Both the position numbers and the translations under genes were made by a program. Under the pieces are notes generated by a model. That model was not told the DNA's origin, did not search any database, and saw only the letters and a list, made by a program, of their open reading frames with translations. From contig NZ_LACC01000014.1 of the NCBI RefSeq assembly GCF_000967965.1, forward strand, positions 58,032 through 122,031: a stretch of DNA of 64,000 nt, written 5' to 3'. Positions 8,114 to 17,419 of this stretch are shown here, piece by piece (the stretch's first letter is position 1; each line of letters starts with the position of its first letter). This DNA comes from Pseudomonas fluorescens (GTDB lineage Bacteria > Pseudomonadota > Gammaproteobacteria > Pseudomonadales > Pseudomonadaceae).

Positions 8114-10561
8114 TCACGCGGCAGGCGATCTCGCCAGTTCAATCCCGGCAGCCCCCAGCCGCTTGAGAATTTCAAACAGCAGCTCGCTTTTGATCGCGCC
8201 GACCGTGCGTGGGCTGCCGACATAACCGGTGATGGTCAATGTGATGCCTTCCGGTTTCAGCTGACTGAAGCGCAAAAACGGCACTGGTTTATCCAGAATG
8301 GATTCATGCTCGGTATAGGTGTCCATCAGCAGGTTTTGCACAAGCTCCGGGTCGATGTCCAGCGGGAACATCAGTTCGAGTATCACCACGCCCTGGGCGC
8401 TGCCGCCGAGGGTGACGTTGCGCAGGTTCTGCGAAATCAGGTGGGAGTTGGGCACGATCATGATCGAGCGGTCGGCCAGTTGTATTTCCGTGGCCCGCAC
8501 GTTGATCCGTCGTATATCGCCTTCGACGCCGCTGATGCTGATCAGGTCGCCGACCTTCACCGGACGCTCGGTGAGCAGGATCAGGCCGGAGATGAAATTC
8601 TTCACGATCTCCTGAAGGCCAAAGCCGATACCCACTGACAATGCACTGACGATCCACGCCAGGTTGGTCCACTTGATCCCCAGCGACGACAGCGTGAGCA
8701 GCACCACGGACGCGTAACCGATGTTGGCAAACAGGGTGCTGAGCGAGGCGCACATGCCCGGGTCCATCTCGGTTTTGGGCAGGAACTCGTTATCCAGCCA
8801 GCGTCGAAAGGAGCGAATCAGGTAGATGCCGATCACCAGGGCGAGGACGGCATTGAGCAGGTTGTCCGGGACGATGTTGAGTTTGCGCAGCCCTTCGCCG
8901 CCGAGTACGGCCACGGTGCCGGTGACCAGTTGCCCGAGCGTCGTCCCCACGCCGCCGACAAACAGGGCAATGACGCCGATCAGCATCAGGATGGCGCGGC
9001 CAGCCCCGGACATGACGGTGCAGATCTGCTCCAGGCGTGGATTGCCGATGCCCAGCAGTTGTTTGATTACTTTGCCGGTGGGTTGCCGGGGCGAAAAAAC
9101 GTAGTCGCAGGTGTCCTGGTAGACCTGTGTGAGCAGGTAGAAACCGGCGCAGATGATGAATATCCAGACCATTTCATAGGTGATGAACCGGGCCATCGTC
9201 ACGTAGCCGATCAACAGGGCGAACAGTGACACCACCACGGCAACGCCGGTGAAGGTGTAAATCAGACCGGCGAAGGTGGTGACGCCTTCGGGGGCTTCGC
9301 CGGCAACGATCAGGTCTCTGCGCGTCTTGCTGACACGCAACAACAGCGCACCGATCACCAGTGCCGCGACCAATGCCACGATGCCCCGACCGAACAACAC
9401 CACTTCGGCGCTCATGCCGGTGACATTGCTCATCTGCACCAGGGTCACAAGCACCAGCAGCAGGCTGGCCAGCAACTGCGGATAAGGCTCCATCGCCAGC
9501 GCTACCGGATCGGCAATATCGGGCAGGCGCCATGAGGGATGTTTGGTCGACAGCAGTGCGCGGCTCAGCCCGGTGATCAGCACGCAGGTATAGGCCAGCT
9601 TTTCCAGATACTGCGCCAGGTCGTCCAGCAGGGGGGGGTAGGGCAGTTGCCGGGTCCCGGCAAAATGCAGCAATTGCAGGGCGATGCCGGCAGTCAGCAC
9701 CGTCGCCATCACCGACGCCAGCGCAAGGGAGCTGCGCCGCAGCCGGCCTGCTGGCATTCGATGAAAGCACAGCCACGCCAGGCCCCGGCCGGCGAGGTTT
9801 CGACCTACGGTCCAAATGACCAGGGCCAGCAAGAGCAGGGCGGCCGTGATCCCGCGTTGTCCGGGTTGCCAGGCGGCCCGGTGCGTGGCCTTGAGTTGCT
9901 CGATGAGGGCGCTGAAACGTTGACGGTCCTCATTCGGAAGAGCGAACAATGGCGACCAGAAACTCGGGCTCAGGATGCTGCTGGTCTGCTGGGTCACTTC
10001 CGCTTCCAGCAGGCTGCGCCGGATGCTGGCAATCTGCGTGATCAGCTCGGCGGCACTTATTTTTAGCGCGGCCAGGGTTTTGAGTTGACTGTCGATCTTG
10101 TCTTTTTGCTCGCCGAGGGCGTCTCGTTGGGAGGTAATGGCAGTCGTCACCTGAGCGTTCTCGTCAAGCGGCACTGGCCCCAGCACGTTGAGTTGCGCCT
10201 GCAATTGCGCCTGTCCAGGCAGCAGCGATGTGGACAGGCGTTCAATCTCCTGAATCAGTACCTGCACCTGGTCCTGTGAGCTTTCCAGCTGGGTGTAATT
10301 GGTGGCCAGGGAAACCTGCTGCTTGAGGCTGTTGAGCTGGCTTTGCACCCCCAGCAATTCGCTGTCGGAGATGCTGATGATTGGGGCTGCGGGGGCGGGG
10401 GCGGGAGCGGGGGCAAGAGCAGGAGCAGGAATAGGAGCAGGTGCGTCGGCCATGTCCCCCGCCAACAGCCATCCCGTGCTTGCCGCCAGAACCGCGAAGG
10501 CGACGTAAATCATTGACTTCAAGACATTGCGCATCGGCGAGCTCGACGGGTTGTTAGTCAC
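8114..10561 (-). CDS. Large mechanosensitive channel, DUF3772 plus MscS domain
   Basis: Predicted 815 residues. The order is an N-terminal hydrophobic segment, an Ala/Pro repeat tract (about residues 41-59), a helical periplasmic DUF3772-like region, a multi-helix membrane domain, and a C-terminal MscS core. The MscS core has the pore-lining helix with VGIGFGLQEIVKNFISGLIL followed by the beta domain (RPVKVGDLISISGVEGDI). It should act as an osmotic-shock release valve in the inner membrane. The track start is a GTG. An ATG nine codons later (MRNVLKSMIYV) is an equally plausible start, and neither has a strong ribosome site. The gene stands alone between the ABC-F gene and the sensor kinase. 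Confidence 0.88.
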   Translation of the reverse strand: MTNNPSSSPMRNVLKSMIYVAFAVLAASTGWLLAGDMADAPAPIPAPALAPAPAPAPAAPIISISDSELLGVQSQLNSLKQQVSLATNYTQLESSQDQVQVLIQEIERLSTSLLPGQAQLQAQLNVLGPVPLDENAQVTTAITSQRDALGEQKDKIDSQLKTLAALKISAAELITQIASIRRSLLEAEVTQQTSSILSPSFWSPLFALPNEDRQRFSALIEQLKATHRAAWQPGQRGITAALLLLALVIWTVGRNLAGRGLAWLCFHRMPAGRLRRSSLALASVMATVLTAGIALQLLHFAGTRQLPYPPLLDDLAQYLEKLAYTCVLITGLSRALLSTKHPSWRLPDIADPVALAMEPYPQLLASLLLVLVTLVQMSNVTGMSAEVVLFGRGIVALVAALVIGALLLRVSKTRRDLIVAGEAPEGVTTFAGLIYTFTGVAVVVSLFALLIGYVTMARFITYEMVWIFIICAGFYLLTQVYQDTCDYVFSPRQPTGKVIKQLLGIGNPRLEQICTVMSGAGRAILMLIGVIALFVGGVGTTLGQLVTGTVAVLGGEGLRKLNIVPDNLLNAVLALVIGIYLIRSFRRWLDNEFLPKTEMDPGMCASLSTLFANIGYASVVLLTLSSLGIKWTNLAWIVSALSVGIGFGLQEIVKNFISGLILLTERPVKVGDLISISGVEGDIRRINVRATEIQLADRSIMIVPNSHLISQNLRNVTLGGSAQGVVILELMFPLDIDPELVQNLLMDTYTEHESILDKPVPFLRFSQLKPEGITLTITGYVGSPRTVGAIKSELLFEILKRLGAAGIELARSPAA
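10378..10443. repeat. Imperfect GGAGC/GGGGC tract encoding Ala-Pro repeats
   Basis: A low-complexity purine-rich tract (repeated GGGGCGG, GGAGCAGG units on the plus strand) lies inside the channel gene and encodes alternating Pro-Ala dipeptides. Six-base units keep the frame, so length may vary between strains without breaking the protein. Confidence 0.7.
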
Positions 10562-10642
10562 ATAGCCAATGAGGTTAGGTCATGACACGCACCCTTGAGC
10601 ATTGTTTTGTCGGAAGTGCCCCATGTGGTTTTCGCTCAAACG

Positions 10643-12073
10643 CTACTCATGCTGTTGCCGCGCCGGGAAAAACAGTTCGAAGCAGGTGATGCCGTCGGCA
10701 CTGCTGACATGGCAGGCACCGTTGTGCAGTTGCATGATCGTCGCCACGATCGACAGGCCCAGGCCATTGGATTGGGCCGAGCGTTCGCGGGACTCATCGA
10801 CCCGGTAGAAGCGTTCGAACAGCCGTGGCAGATGCCGGGCCGGGATGGTCGGGCCGTGGTTGCGCACTTGCACCTGGATGCCGTCGGCAGTTGGGGTGGC
10901 GTGGATGCACAGCTCGGAATGTGGCGCGCCGTACTTGATAGCGTTGGCGCACAGGTTGGCCAATGCCCGACGCAGCAGCATCGGCTCGGCCCAGATCAAG
11001 CCGCTGCCCCGTGCATCGATGCAGATGCCAACGTCGGTCGCCGGACCTTCGAAATAATCGGCCATGCGTTGCATTTCGTCGGCGGCATCCAGTTCCTGAC
11101 GCTGGCGCAGGGCACTGCGCGGATCGGTGCGGGCCAGGAACAGCATGTTGTCGAGCATGCGCGCCAGGCGTTCCAGCTCTTCGACATTCGAGGCCAATAG
11201 CTGCTGATAGGCGTCGGTGCTGCGGTTCTGCTGCAGGGCCACCTGGGTTTCGCCCAGCAGGTTGTTGATCGGTGTGCGCAGTTCGTGGGCCATGTCGGTC
11301 GACACCTGGCCCAGCTGGATGAAGCCTTTGTCCAGGCGGTCCAGCATGGCGTTGAAGGCGTCGATCATCGGCAGCAGTTCCAGCGGCGCGCCCTGGCTGT
11401 CGAGGCGTTCGTTGAGGTTGCCGACGTCGATGCTTTGGGTGTGACGGGCCAGGCGCCGCACGGGCAACAGGCCGCGATGCACCAGCACATAACCGGACAG
11501 CGCCAGCAGAATCGCCGCGACGCTGGCGAACAGGTACACATTGAGCCGGTAGTCGGCGAGTACGGCGGTGCGTTCGGTCATCAGGCGCCCGGTCACCACT
11601 TGCAGGCTGCCCAAGTCACCGGAATCGATGGTCGCCGCCAGGGCGGAAAACGGCACGCCATTGACGCTGGGCAAATGCTGCACGTCGCTCAAAGTCAGCC
11701 GATGATCCATGGCCACCGGGCTCAGCACCGGCATCGTCAGGTTGCCCGGGTTGACCACCAGCAACGGCGGTTGGCCAGGGGTGCCGATGGTCAGCAGGGC
11801 CTCGCGGTTGCCCATCATGTTCTGGAACAGCGCCGGTTTGGCCTTGATCAGGTCCAGGGTATTGCTGTCGTTGAGGAAAGTGCGCAACTGGTCGATACGG
11901 GTGATCAGGGCAATGTCGTCGCGATGGATCAGCTCGCGCTCCAGGTCGCGGTACAGCGCCACGCCCAGCAGCGCCAGTGAGACAAACGCCAGCAGGGCAA
12001 ACACCAGCGCCAGGCGCAGGGTCAGGGAGTGGCTGAGGCGGGAGGCGGATTGCAGTGGCGTCATCGCATTCAT
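10643..12073 (-). CDS. Sensor histidine kinase, CopS/CusS-like
   Basis: Predicted 476 residues. Transmembrane helix 1 is at about 18-40, followed by a periplasmic sensor loop (about 41-177), helix 2 at about 178-198, a HAMP domain, a dimerisation domain with phospho-acceptor His263 in MAHELRTP, and an ATPase domain with the N box (NLCANAIKYG) and GLGLSI. The layout and wording of the kinase core fit the heavy-metal sensor group (CusS, CopS, IrlS). It begins 8 bp after the response regulator, so the two are one operon. The ligand is not visible in the sequence: there is no His/Met-rich metal site in the loop that I could point to. Confidence 0.9.
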   Translation of the reverse strand: MNAMTPLQSASRLSHSLTLRLALVFALLAFVSLALLGVALYRDLERELIHRDDIALITRIDQLRTFLNDSNTLDLIKAKPALFQNMMGNREALLTIGTPGQPPLLVVNPGNLTMPVLSPVAMDHRLTLSDVQHLPSVNGVPFSALAATIDSGDLGSLQVVTGRLMTERTAVLADYRLNVYLFASVAAILLALSGYVLVHRGLLPVRRLARHTQSIDVGNLNERLDSQGAPLELLPMIDAFNAMLDRLDKGFIQLGQVSTDMAHELRTPINNLLGETQVALQQNRSTDAYQQLLASNVEELERLARMLDNMLFLARTDPRSALRQRQELDAADEMQRMADYFEGPATDVGICIDARGSGLIWAEPMLLRRALANLCANAIKYGAPHSELCIHATPTADGIQVQVRNHGPTIPARHLPRLFERFYRVDESRERSAQSNGLGLSIVATIMQLHNGACHVSSADGITCFELFFPARQQHE

Positions 12074-12081
12074 GGGGGCGT

Positions 12082-12753
12082 TCAGGGTTGAGTGTCGAAG
12101 CGGTAGCCGATGCCGCGCACGCTGTGGATCAGCTTGAGCGGGAACGGATCATCGATTTTCAGGCGCAGGCGGCGCACCGCGACATCGACGACATTGGTGT
12201 CGCTGTCGAAATTCATGTCCCAGACCCGCGAGGCAATCATCGAACGTGACAGCACCTCGCCCTGATGCGTGGCGAACAGGTGCAGCAGGGCGAACTCTTT
12301 GTTGGTCAGGGTGATGCGGTTGCCGGCGCGGCTGACGCGGCGCTTGAGCACGTCGATCTGCAAGTCGTCGACGTGCAGGTGTTCTTCTTCCCGGGTAGGA
12401 CCGCGCCGGGTCAGGGTGCGCAGGCGTGCCACCAGTTCGGCGAAGGAAAACGGCTTGATCAGGTAATCGTCGGCGCCCAGTTCGAGGCCTTTGATACGGT
12501 CGGCGATGTCATCCCGGGCGGTGAGGAACAGCACCGGTGTGTCGGCTTCTTTGCGCAGGCGGCGCAGGACTTCCCAGCCGTCCATCTTCGGCATCATGAC
12601 GTCCAGCACAATCACGTCGAAATCGTGTTCCAGGGCCAGGTGCAAGCCATCGACGCCGTCCCGCGCCAGGCTCACGGTGTATCCGAGTTCCTGCAGGCCG
12701 TTGAGCAGGTAGTTGCCGGCCTTGGGTTCGTCTTCGACAACGAGGATGTTCAT
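12082..12753 (-). CDS. OmpR-family response regulator, CopR/CzcR/CusR-like
   Basis: Predicted 223 residues: a receiver domain with phospho-acceptor Asp51 ([13 protein letters not shown]), conserved Lys in YLIKPF, and a C-terminal winged helix (about 127-221) ending in SVRGIGYRF. The phrasing [19 protein letters not shown] and [15 protein letters not shown] is characteristic of the heavy-metal response regulators CopR, CusR and IrlR. It is first in the operon with the sensor kinase. Next to it in the same direction is a small secreted DUF2790 protein, a plausible target. The tctCBA operon is divergent, so TctDE-like control of that transporter was considered, but the protein looks more like CopR than TctD. 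Confidence 0.9.
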   Translation of the reverse strand: MNILVVEDEPKAGNYLLNGLQELGYTVSLARDGVDGLHLALEHDFDVIVLDVMMPKMDGWEVLRRLRKEADTPVLFLTARDDIADRIKGLELGADDYLIKPFSFAELVARLRTLTRRGPTREEEHLHVDDLQIDVLKRRVSRAGNRITLTNKEFALLHLFATHQGEVLSRSMIASRVWDMNFDSDTNVVDVAVRRLRLKIDDPFPLKLIHSVRGIGYRFDTQP

Positions 12754-12837
12754 GCAAACCTGCCTGATCCGGTCGGGCTACAGGGGCGAGCCAGTGGCGA
12801 AAGTGTAGCCCGGTCGGCGGTGAATACGGGCATCCGC

Positions 12838-13095
12838 TCAGTTCTCACCAATGCAACCTACGCCCTGGACCTGATAGTCCAGTTGGTGCTCACGACCCTG
12901 GTGGTCGAGGTAGTTGAACTGCGCCGGAACAATGCCGCACTGGCCGTTGAGGTCGGTCATGGACAGCACTTTGGCCACATCCACCGGGACATAGAAGCCG
13001 TCCTTGTCGTGGATGACCGCCGAGGTGGGCTGGGTGGCGGCAAATGCCGAACCGGTGGCGAGCAGGGCGGCAAAACCCGCGATCAACATTTTCAT
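12838..13095 (-). CDS. Small secreted DUF2790 protein
   Basis: Predicted 85 residues with a clear signal peptide (MKMLIAGFAALLATGSAFAA). The mature part of about 65 residues has two Cys (GQCGIV and GVGCIGEN) and fits DUF2790, a family largely confined to Pseudomonas. It lies 84 bp upstream of the CopR-like regulator on the same strand, and an AGAGAGAT ribosome site precedes the ATG. Function is unknown. Periplasmic location and neighbourhood suggest a stress- or metal-responsive role, but that is inference. Confidence 0.8.
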   Translation of the reverse strand: MKMLIAGFAALLATGSAFAATQPTSAVIHDKDGFYVPVDVAKVLSMTDLNGQCGIVPAQFNYLDHQGREHQLDYQVQGVGCIGEN

Positions 13096-13233
13096 GACGA
13101 ATCTCTCTCTACAAGGGCAGGGTGGCTGCCGGTGGTTGGCCTGACAGTGAGTTCAGGCTAACGAAGTGATCCGGACAGCCGACCAACAGCTTGATGACAA
13201 AGTTGTAATGAAACGCCGGTTGGAACACCGCCC

Positions 13234-13256
13234 GGAGCAAGCTCGCTCCTACAGGC
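13234..13256. repeat. Single REP unit upstream of tctC
   Basis: One REP arm (GGAGCAAGCTCGCTCCTACA) occurs between the DUF2790 gene and tctC. No inverted partner is found nearby. Confidence 0.6.
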
Positions 13257-13388
13257 CATTGGCGGGAGGTTTGAGCAAAACAAATCAACCCACGGATCCA
13301 TGGCCTAAGCTTGTTCGCAGGCCTATGTTCATCGAACACCTCGATGGGCAAACGGCACCTATAAAAACAATGCAATCAGGAGATGCCC

Positions 13389-14354
13389 ATGTCCGCTTTG
13401 ATCCGTCGTTTCAGTCGCTGCATGGCCGCCGGTTTGACCGCTGCCGTGCTTGTCGCACCCGCGTTCGCGCTGGATACCGTGAAATTCATGGCCCCAGGTT
13501 CCGTGGGCGGTGGTTACGACCAGACCGCCCGGGTACTGGGCAAGGCCATGGTCGAGGCCAATACGGCCAAGGCGGTGACCTTCGAGAACAAGGGCGGGGC
13601 GGGCGGGACCCTGGGGCTGGCGCAATTTGCCAACAGCACCAAGGGTGACCCGAATGCATTGCTGGTGGTCGGCGCGATCATGGTCGCGGGCATCGAACAG
13701 AACAAACCGCAGATCAGCCTGAAGGATGTGACGCCCATTGCCCGGCTGTTCACCGAGTACAACGTGATCGCCGTGCGCAAGGAGTCTGAATACAAGACCC
13801 TCGATGACCTGATCAAGGCCTTCAAGGCCAACCCGACGAGCATCACCTGGGGCGGCGGCTCCAAGGGCTCGGTGGATCACATCGGCATCGCCGAGCTGGC
13901 GGGCAAGCTGGATGTGCCGGTCAACAAGGTCAACTACGTGGCCTTTGGTGGCGGTGGCGAGGTGGTTGCCCAGGCGCTGGGCGGCCAGCTCAAGGTGATC
14001 ACCGGCGGTTACGCCGAGCTGGGCCAATACATCAAGACCGGTCAGTTCCGCGTCCTGGCCATCGGCGCGCCGGAGCGGGTTGCCGGCATTGATGCACCGA
14101 CCCTCAAGGAGAGCGGTTATGACGTGACGATCGGCAACTGGCGCGGCGTTTACGGTGCAGCGGGCCTCACCCCGCAGCAGCGTAAAGAGGTGATCGACGC
14201 GGTCATGGCCGCCACCAACAGCAAGGTCTGGCAAGACAATCTCCAGACCAACGCCTGGACGCCCAGCGTGCTGACCGGCGATGAGTTCGGCAAATTCGTC
14301 GAAGAAGAACACGTACGGTTGCACGCCATGCTGGTCAAGGTCGGGCTGCTCTGA
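13389..14354 (+). CDS. tctC: Tripartite tricarboxylate transporter, periplasmic binding protein
   Basis: Predicted 321 residues (Bug/TctC family). A Sec signal peptide ends at AFA|LDTVKF. The mature protein has the family hallmark PGSVGGGYDQTAR near the carboxylate-binding site and the usual two-lobed fold length. The start at 13389 is preferred because AGGAG (13377-13381) is then 7 bases upstream; the earlier in-frame ATG at 13383 would be too close. It is followed after a single base by tctB and then tctA. The substrate is probably citrate or another di/tricarboxylate, but Bug-type proteins bind a wide range and this cannot be settled by sequence alone. Confidence 0.92.
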   Translation: MSALIRRFSRCMAAGLTAAVLVAPAFALDTVKFMAPGSVGGGYDQTARVLGKAMVEANTAKAVTFENKGGAGGTLGLAQFANSTKGDPNALLVVGAIMVAGIEQNKPQISLKDVTPIARLFTEYNVIAVRKESEYKTLDDLIKAFKANPTSITWGGGSKGSVDHIGIAELAGKLDVPVNKVNYVAFGGGGEVVAQALGGQLKVITGGYAELGQYIKTGQFRVLAIGAPERVAGIDAPTLKESGYDVTIGNWRGVYGAAGLTPQQRKEVIDAVMAATNSKVWQDNLQTNAWTPSVLTGDEFGKFVEEEHVRLHAMLVKVGLL

Positions 14355-14355
14355 G

Positions 14356-14838
14356 ATGGCCACACAGCGCGCAGTGGTGCCGACGCAATTGGCGGTCGGC
14401 ATCGGCCTGATCGCCATCAGTGTCGTGCTGGCGATGGGCGCCTACCGGTTTCCGCCCGAAATGGGTTTCGTCATCCTCCCGGCGTACGTTTACCCCTATG
14501 TCGTGGCAGCCTTTCTGGGTGCCGTGGGCCTGCTGCTGGGGTATCAGGCCGTCAGTGGCGGTTTTCGCGAGCTGGATAACGACGCCACCACGGTGCCGGG
14601 TGGCAAAACCGGTGCTGCATGGGTGACAGCGGGGCTTGTCGGGGTGGCGGTGCTGATCAACCTGATCGGTTTCGTGCTGGCCGCCGGGTTGCTGTTTGCC
14701 TGTGCGGCGCGGGGGTTCGGCAGCCGTCATCCCCTGCGGGACCTGGCCATCGGCATTGCCTTGACCCTGCCGATCTACTGGCTGTTCAACGCCGGGCTTG
14801 GGGTTTCCCTGCCGTCGCTGATCAACATCTGGCTTTGA
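14356..14838 (+). CDS. tctB: Tripartite tricarboxylate transporter, small membrane subunit
   Basis: Predicted 160 residues with four hydrophobic segments, as expected for TctB (for example VGIGLIAISVVLAMGAY and the region around VAVLINLIGFVLAAGLLFAC). The ATG follows the tctC stop with one base between, indicating translational coupling. The longer open frame that begins inside tctC is not the real start. It would form the inner-membrane complex with TctA. Confidence 0.9.
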   Translation: MATQRAVVPTQLAVGIGLIAISVVLAMGAYRFPPEMGFVILPAYVYPYVVAAFLGAVGLLLGYQAVSGGFRELDNDATTVPGGKTGAAWVTAGLVGVAVLINLIGFVLAAGLLFACAARGFGSRHPLRDLAIGIALTLPIYWLFNAGLGVSLPSLINIWL

Positions 14839-14853
14839 AAGGAGATCGACACC

Positions 14854-16362
14854 GTGGACATTCTTTCAAGCCTGGCGATGGGGTTTTCCTCGGCGCTGAC
14901 GCCGATCAATCTGATGTGGGGGTTCATCGGCTGCCTGCTCGGTACCGCCATCGGCGTGTTGCCGGGGATCGGGCCGGCGCTGACGGTGGCCTTGCTGTTG
15001 CCGATCACCGCCAAGGTCGACCCCACCGGCGCGCTAATCATGTTCGCCGGTATTTATTACGGCGCGCAGTTCGGTGGCTCCACCACTTCGATCCTGCTCA
15101 ACACGCCCGGAGAGTCGTCTTCCATGGTCACCGCCCTGGAAGGCAACCTCATGGCACGCAACGGCCGGGCCGGACCTGCGCTGGCGACGGCGGCGATCGG
15201 CTCATTCGTCGCCGGCACCATCGCCACGATTTTGCTGACGCTGTTTGCGCCCATCGTGGCCAGGCTGGCCCTGAATTTCGGCCCGACCGAATACTTCGCG
15301 ATCCTGGTGCTGTCGTTCACCACCGTGTCGGCGGTGCTCGGCGCTTCGATGCTGCGCGGGTTTGCCTCGCTGGGTGTCGGGTTGACCATCGGTTTGATCG
15401 GTCTGGACTCGACCTCGGGCATTGCCCGCTACACCCTCGGCGTGCCGGAACTGGTGGACGGCATCGAGGTGGTGCTGGTGGCGGTCGGCTTGTTCGCGGT
15501 GGGCGAGGCCTTGTACAGCCTGCTCTATCAAACCGAATCAAACGAAGGACGGCATCGCCTGACCTCGTTGTGGATGACCCGCGCCGACTGGAAACGCTCG
15601 GTGCCCGCGTGGCTGCGGGGCACGCTGATCGGTTTTCCGTTTGGCTCGATTCCGGCCGGTGGCGCGGAGATTCCGACCTTCCTGTCCTATTCCACCGAAC
15701 GCAAACTCAGCAAGTACCCCAAGGAGTTTTCCGCCAACAAGGGCGAGGGCGCCATCGAAGGCGTGGCCGGCCCGGAAGCGGCCAACAACGCCAGCGCAAC
15801 CGGGTCTTTGGTACCGCTGCTGACCCTGGGCATCCCGACGTCCGCCACCGCGGCGATCCTCTTGGCGGCGTTCCAGAACTACAACCTGCAACCGGGGCCG
15901 ATGCTGTTCGAAACCTCCGCGGAGCTGGTCTGGACGCTGGTGGCCTCGCTGTACATCGGCAACGTGATCCTGCTGGTGTTGAACCTGCCGCTGGTGGGGC
16001 TGTGGGTCAAACTGCTGCAAATCCCCCGGCCGTACCTGAACGCCGGCATCCTGGTCTTCGCCACCATCGGCGTGTATGGCATGCGCCATTCCTCCTTCGA
16101 CCTGATCCTGATGTTGGGCATTGGCTGGGGCGGGGTGCTGATGCGCCGTTTCGACTTCCCCGTCGCCCCGGTGATCGTCGGCATGCTGCTGGGGCCGATG
16201 GCCGAGAAACAACTGCGCAACGCCTTGTCCATCAGCCAGGGCGACTGGACGGTGTTCCTCACGCAACCGATCTCGGCGTTCTTCCTCGCCCTGACGCTGC
16301 TGGTGCTGGTTGTGCCCCATGTGTTGCATAAACGCGGCATCAAGTTGCATGAGGATGATTGA
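14854..16362 (+). CDS. tctA: Tripartite tricarboxylate transporter, large membrane subunit
   Basis: Predicted 502 residues, the usual TctA length, with about 11-12 hydrophobic segments. The family motifs [17 protein letters not shown], near residue 40, and [17 protein letters not shown], in the middle, are present. The GTG start has AAAGGAG 8 bases upstream. It is the last gene of tctCBA and ends 14 bp before the convergent LysR gene. Confidence 0.93.
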   Translation: MDILSSLAMGFSSALTPINLMWGFIGCLLGTAIGVLPGIGPALTVALLLPITAKVDPTGALIMFAGIYYGAQFGGSTTSILLNTPGESSSMVTALEGNLMARNGRAGPALATAAIGSFVAGTIATILLTLFAPIVARLALNFGPTEYFAILVLSFTTVSAVLGASMLRGFASLGVGLTIGLIGLDSTSGIARYTLGVPELVDGIEVVLVAVGLFAVGEALYSLLYQTESNEGRHRLTSLWMTRADWKRSVPAWLRGTLIGFPFGSIPAGGAEIPTFLSYSTERKLSKYPKEFSANKGEGAIEGVAGPEAANNASATGSLVPLLTLGIPTSATAAILLAAFQNYNLQPGPMLFETSAELVWTLVASLYIGNVILLVLNLPLVGLWVKLLQIPRPYLNAGILVFATIGVYGMRHSSFDLILMLGIGWGGVLMRRFDFPVAPVIVGMLLGPMAEKQLRNALSISQGDWTVFLTQPISAFFLALTLLVLVVPHVLHKRGIKLHEDD

Positions 16363-16376
16363 GCAATCCCACAGGG

Positions 16377-17264
16377 TCATGCAGTGGTTTGCGCGGTGAA
16401 CCATTGCATGACCGGTGCGCAGGCCGGATGCGCGGCGGCCGAAGGTTGCAGGCACAGCGAGTAAATCCCCCCGGTCTTCAACGGCTCACCAAACGGGATC
16501 ACCAGTTCGCCCCGTTGAATCGACTCACCGGCCAGGGTCATGTCGGTCATCGCCACGCCCAGGCCCCGGGCGGCGGCATCGAGCGCCAGTTCGTCGAGGT
16601 TGAAGGGGATGTGCCGATAGTCATGCAACGACTTGCCGCCATGGGCTGACAGCCAGACCTGCCAGTCATGTTGATCGGAGGAGCGGTGCAGCAACGCGAA
16701 CCCCGACAGGTCCTCCAGCGAAGCCAATGGCCGGGTCGGGGTGCCAAGCCCTGGTGCACACACGGGCACCAACGCCTCCTCGAACAAGGTCAGGCAATCC
16801 GGCGCTCCGGACGGCTCGGGCAGGTAAAGGATATAGGCATCGCTGTCACTGGCCGGCTCGACCACTTCGGTGGCCACGGTTTCGATTGCCAGGGATACGT
16901 CCGGGTGATGCCGGTAGAACTCGCTCAGCCTGGGCAGCAACCAGCGCACCGCCAGTGACACGTGCATGCGAATGCGGAACGGGCGCTTTTTCGGCGCGAG
17001 CCGGTCTTCGAGGGTGCGCAGCTGTTCGAGGATGCTGCGGGCGCTGGTCAGCACCTGTTCGCCCTCGGCAGTCAGTTGAAGGCTGCGGCTGCTCCTGACA
17101 AACAGCGCCACGCCAAAGTGGCTCTCCAGTTGCTGGATCTGTCGGCTCACGGCGCTTTGGGTCAGGCAGAGCTTTTGCGCCGCCTGGGTGAAGCTGCCCG
17201 ACCCGGCAACTTCGACCAGGGCCTGCAAGCCCTGCAGCGAGGGCACGTGGCGAATCTTGTCCAT
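16377..17264 (-). CDS. LysR-family regulator, GcvA/AmpR-like
   Basis: Predicted 295 residues. An N-terminal winged helix-turn-helix (about 9-67) contains GSFTQAAQKLCLTQSAVSRQI, and a C-terminal ligand-binding domain follows. The wording SAVSRQIQQLE and RWLLPRL places it in the GcvA-like branch. It is divergent from the oxidase and binding-protein genes across a 155-bp gap, the classic arrangement for a LysR regulator and its target. The ligand is probably the amine handled by those genes (inference). Confidence 0.9.
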   Translation of the reverse strand: MDKIRHVPSLQGLQALVEVAGSGSFTQAAQKLCLTQSAVSRQIQQLESHFGVALFVRSSRSLQLTAEGEQVLTSARSILEQLRTLEDRLAPKKRPFRIRMHVSLAVRWLLPRLSEFYRHHPDVSLAIETVATEVVEPASDSDAYILYLPEPSGAPDCLTLFEEALVPVCAPGLGTPTRPLASLEDLSGFALLHRSSDQHDWQVWLSAHGGKSLHDYRHIPFNLDELALDAAARGLGVAMTDMTLAGESIQRGELVIPFGEPLKTGGIYSLCLQPSAAAHPACAPVMQWFTAQTTA

Positions 17265-17398
17265 GCGTTTTCAGAATACCTCGATGATTTAATAACGTTG
17301 GTTGCCCGCGTTTGGAGCCTTTAGATTCTAGTCATCGCCACCGTCTTCGAAAACCATTTATGCAAATCCTGCATGCAGTGGGTCGAGACGGAACGCAG

Positions 17399-17406
17399 AA
17401 CAAGAA
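17399..17406 (+). promoter_or_regulatory. Hfq/Crc-type A-rich motif before oxidase gene
   Basis: AACAAGAA, an exact AANAANAA match, lies just ahead of the GAGGTG ribosome site of the oxidase gene at 17420. It suggests catabolite repression of this gene. Confidence 0.5.
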
Positions 17407-17419
17407 CCTGAGGTGACAC

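Noticed and set aside
10643..12753. Two-component pair as TctDE, controlling tctCBA
   Set aside because: The position is suggestive, but the receiver and output motifs match the CopR/CusR group better, and a DUF2790 gene lies between. Left open rather than named.
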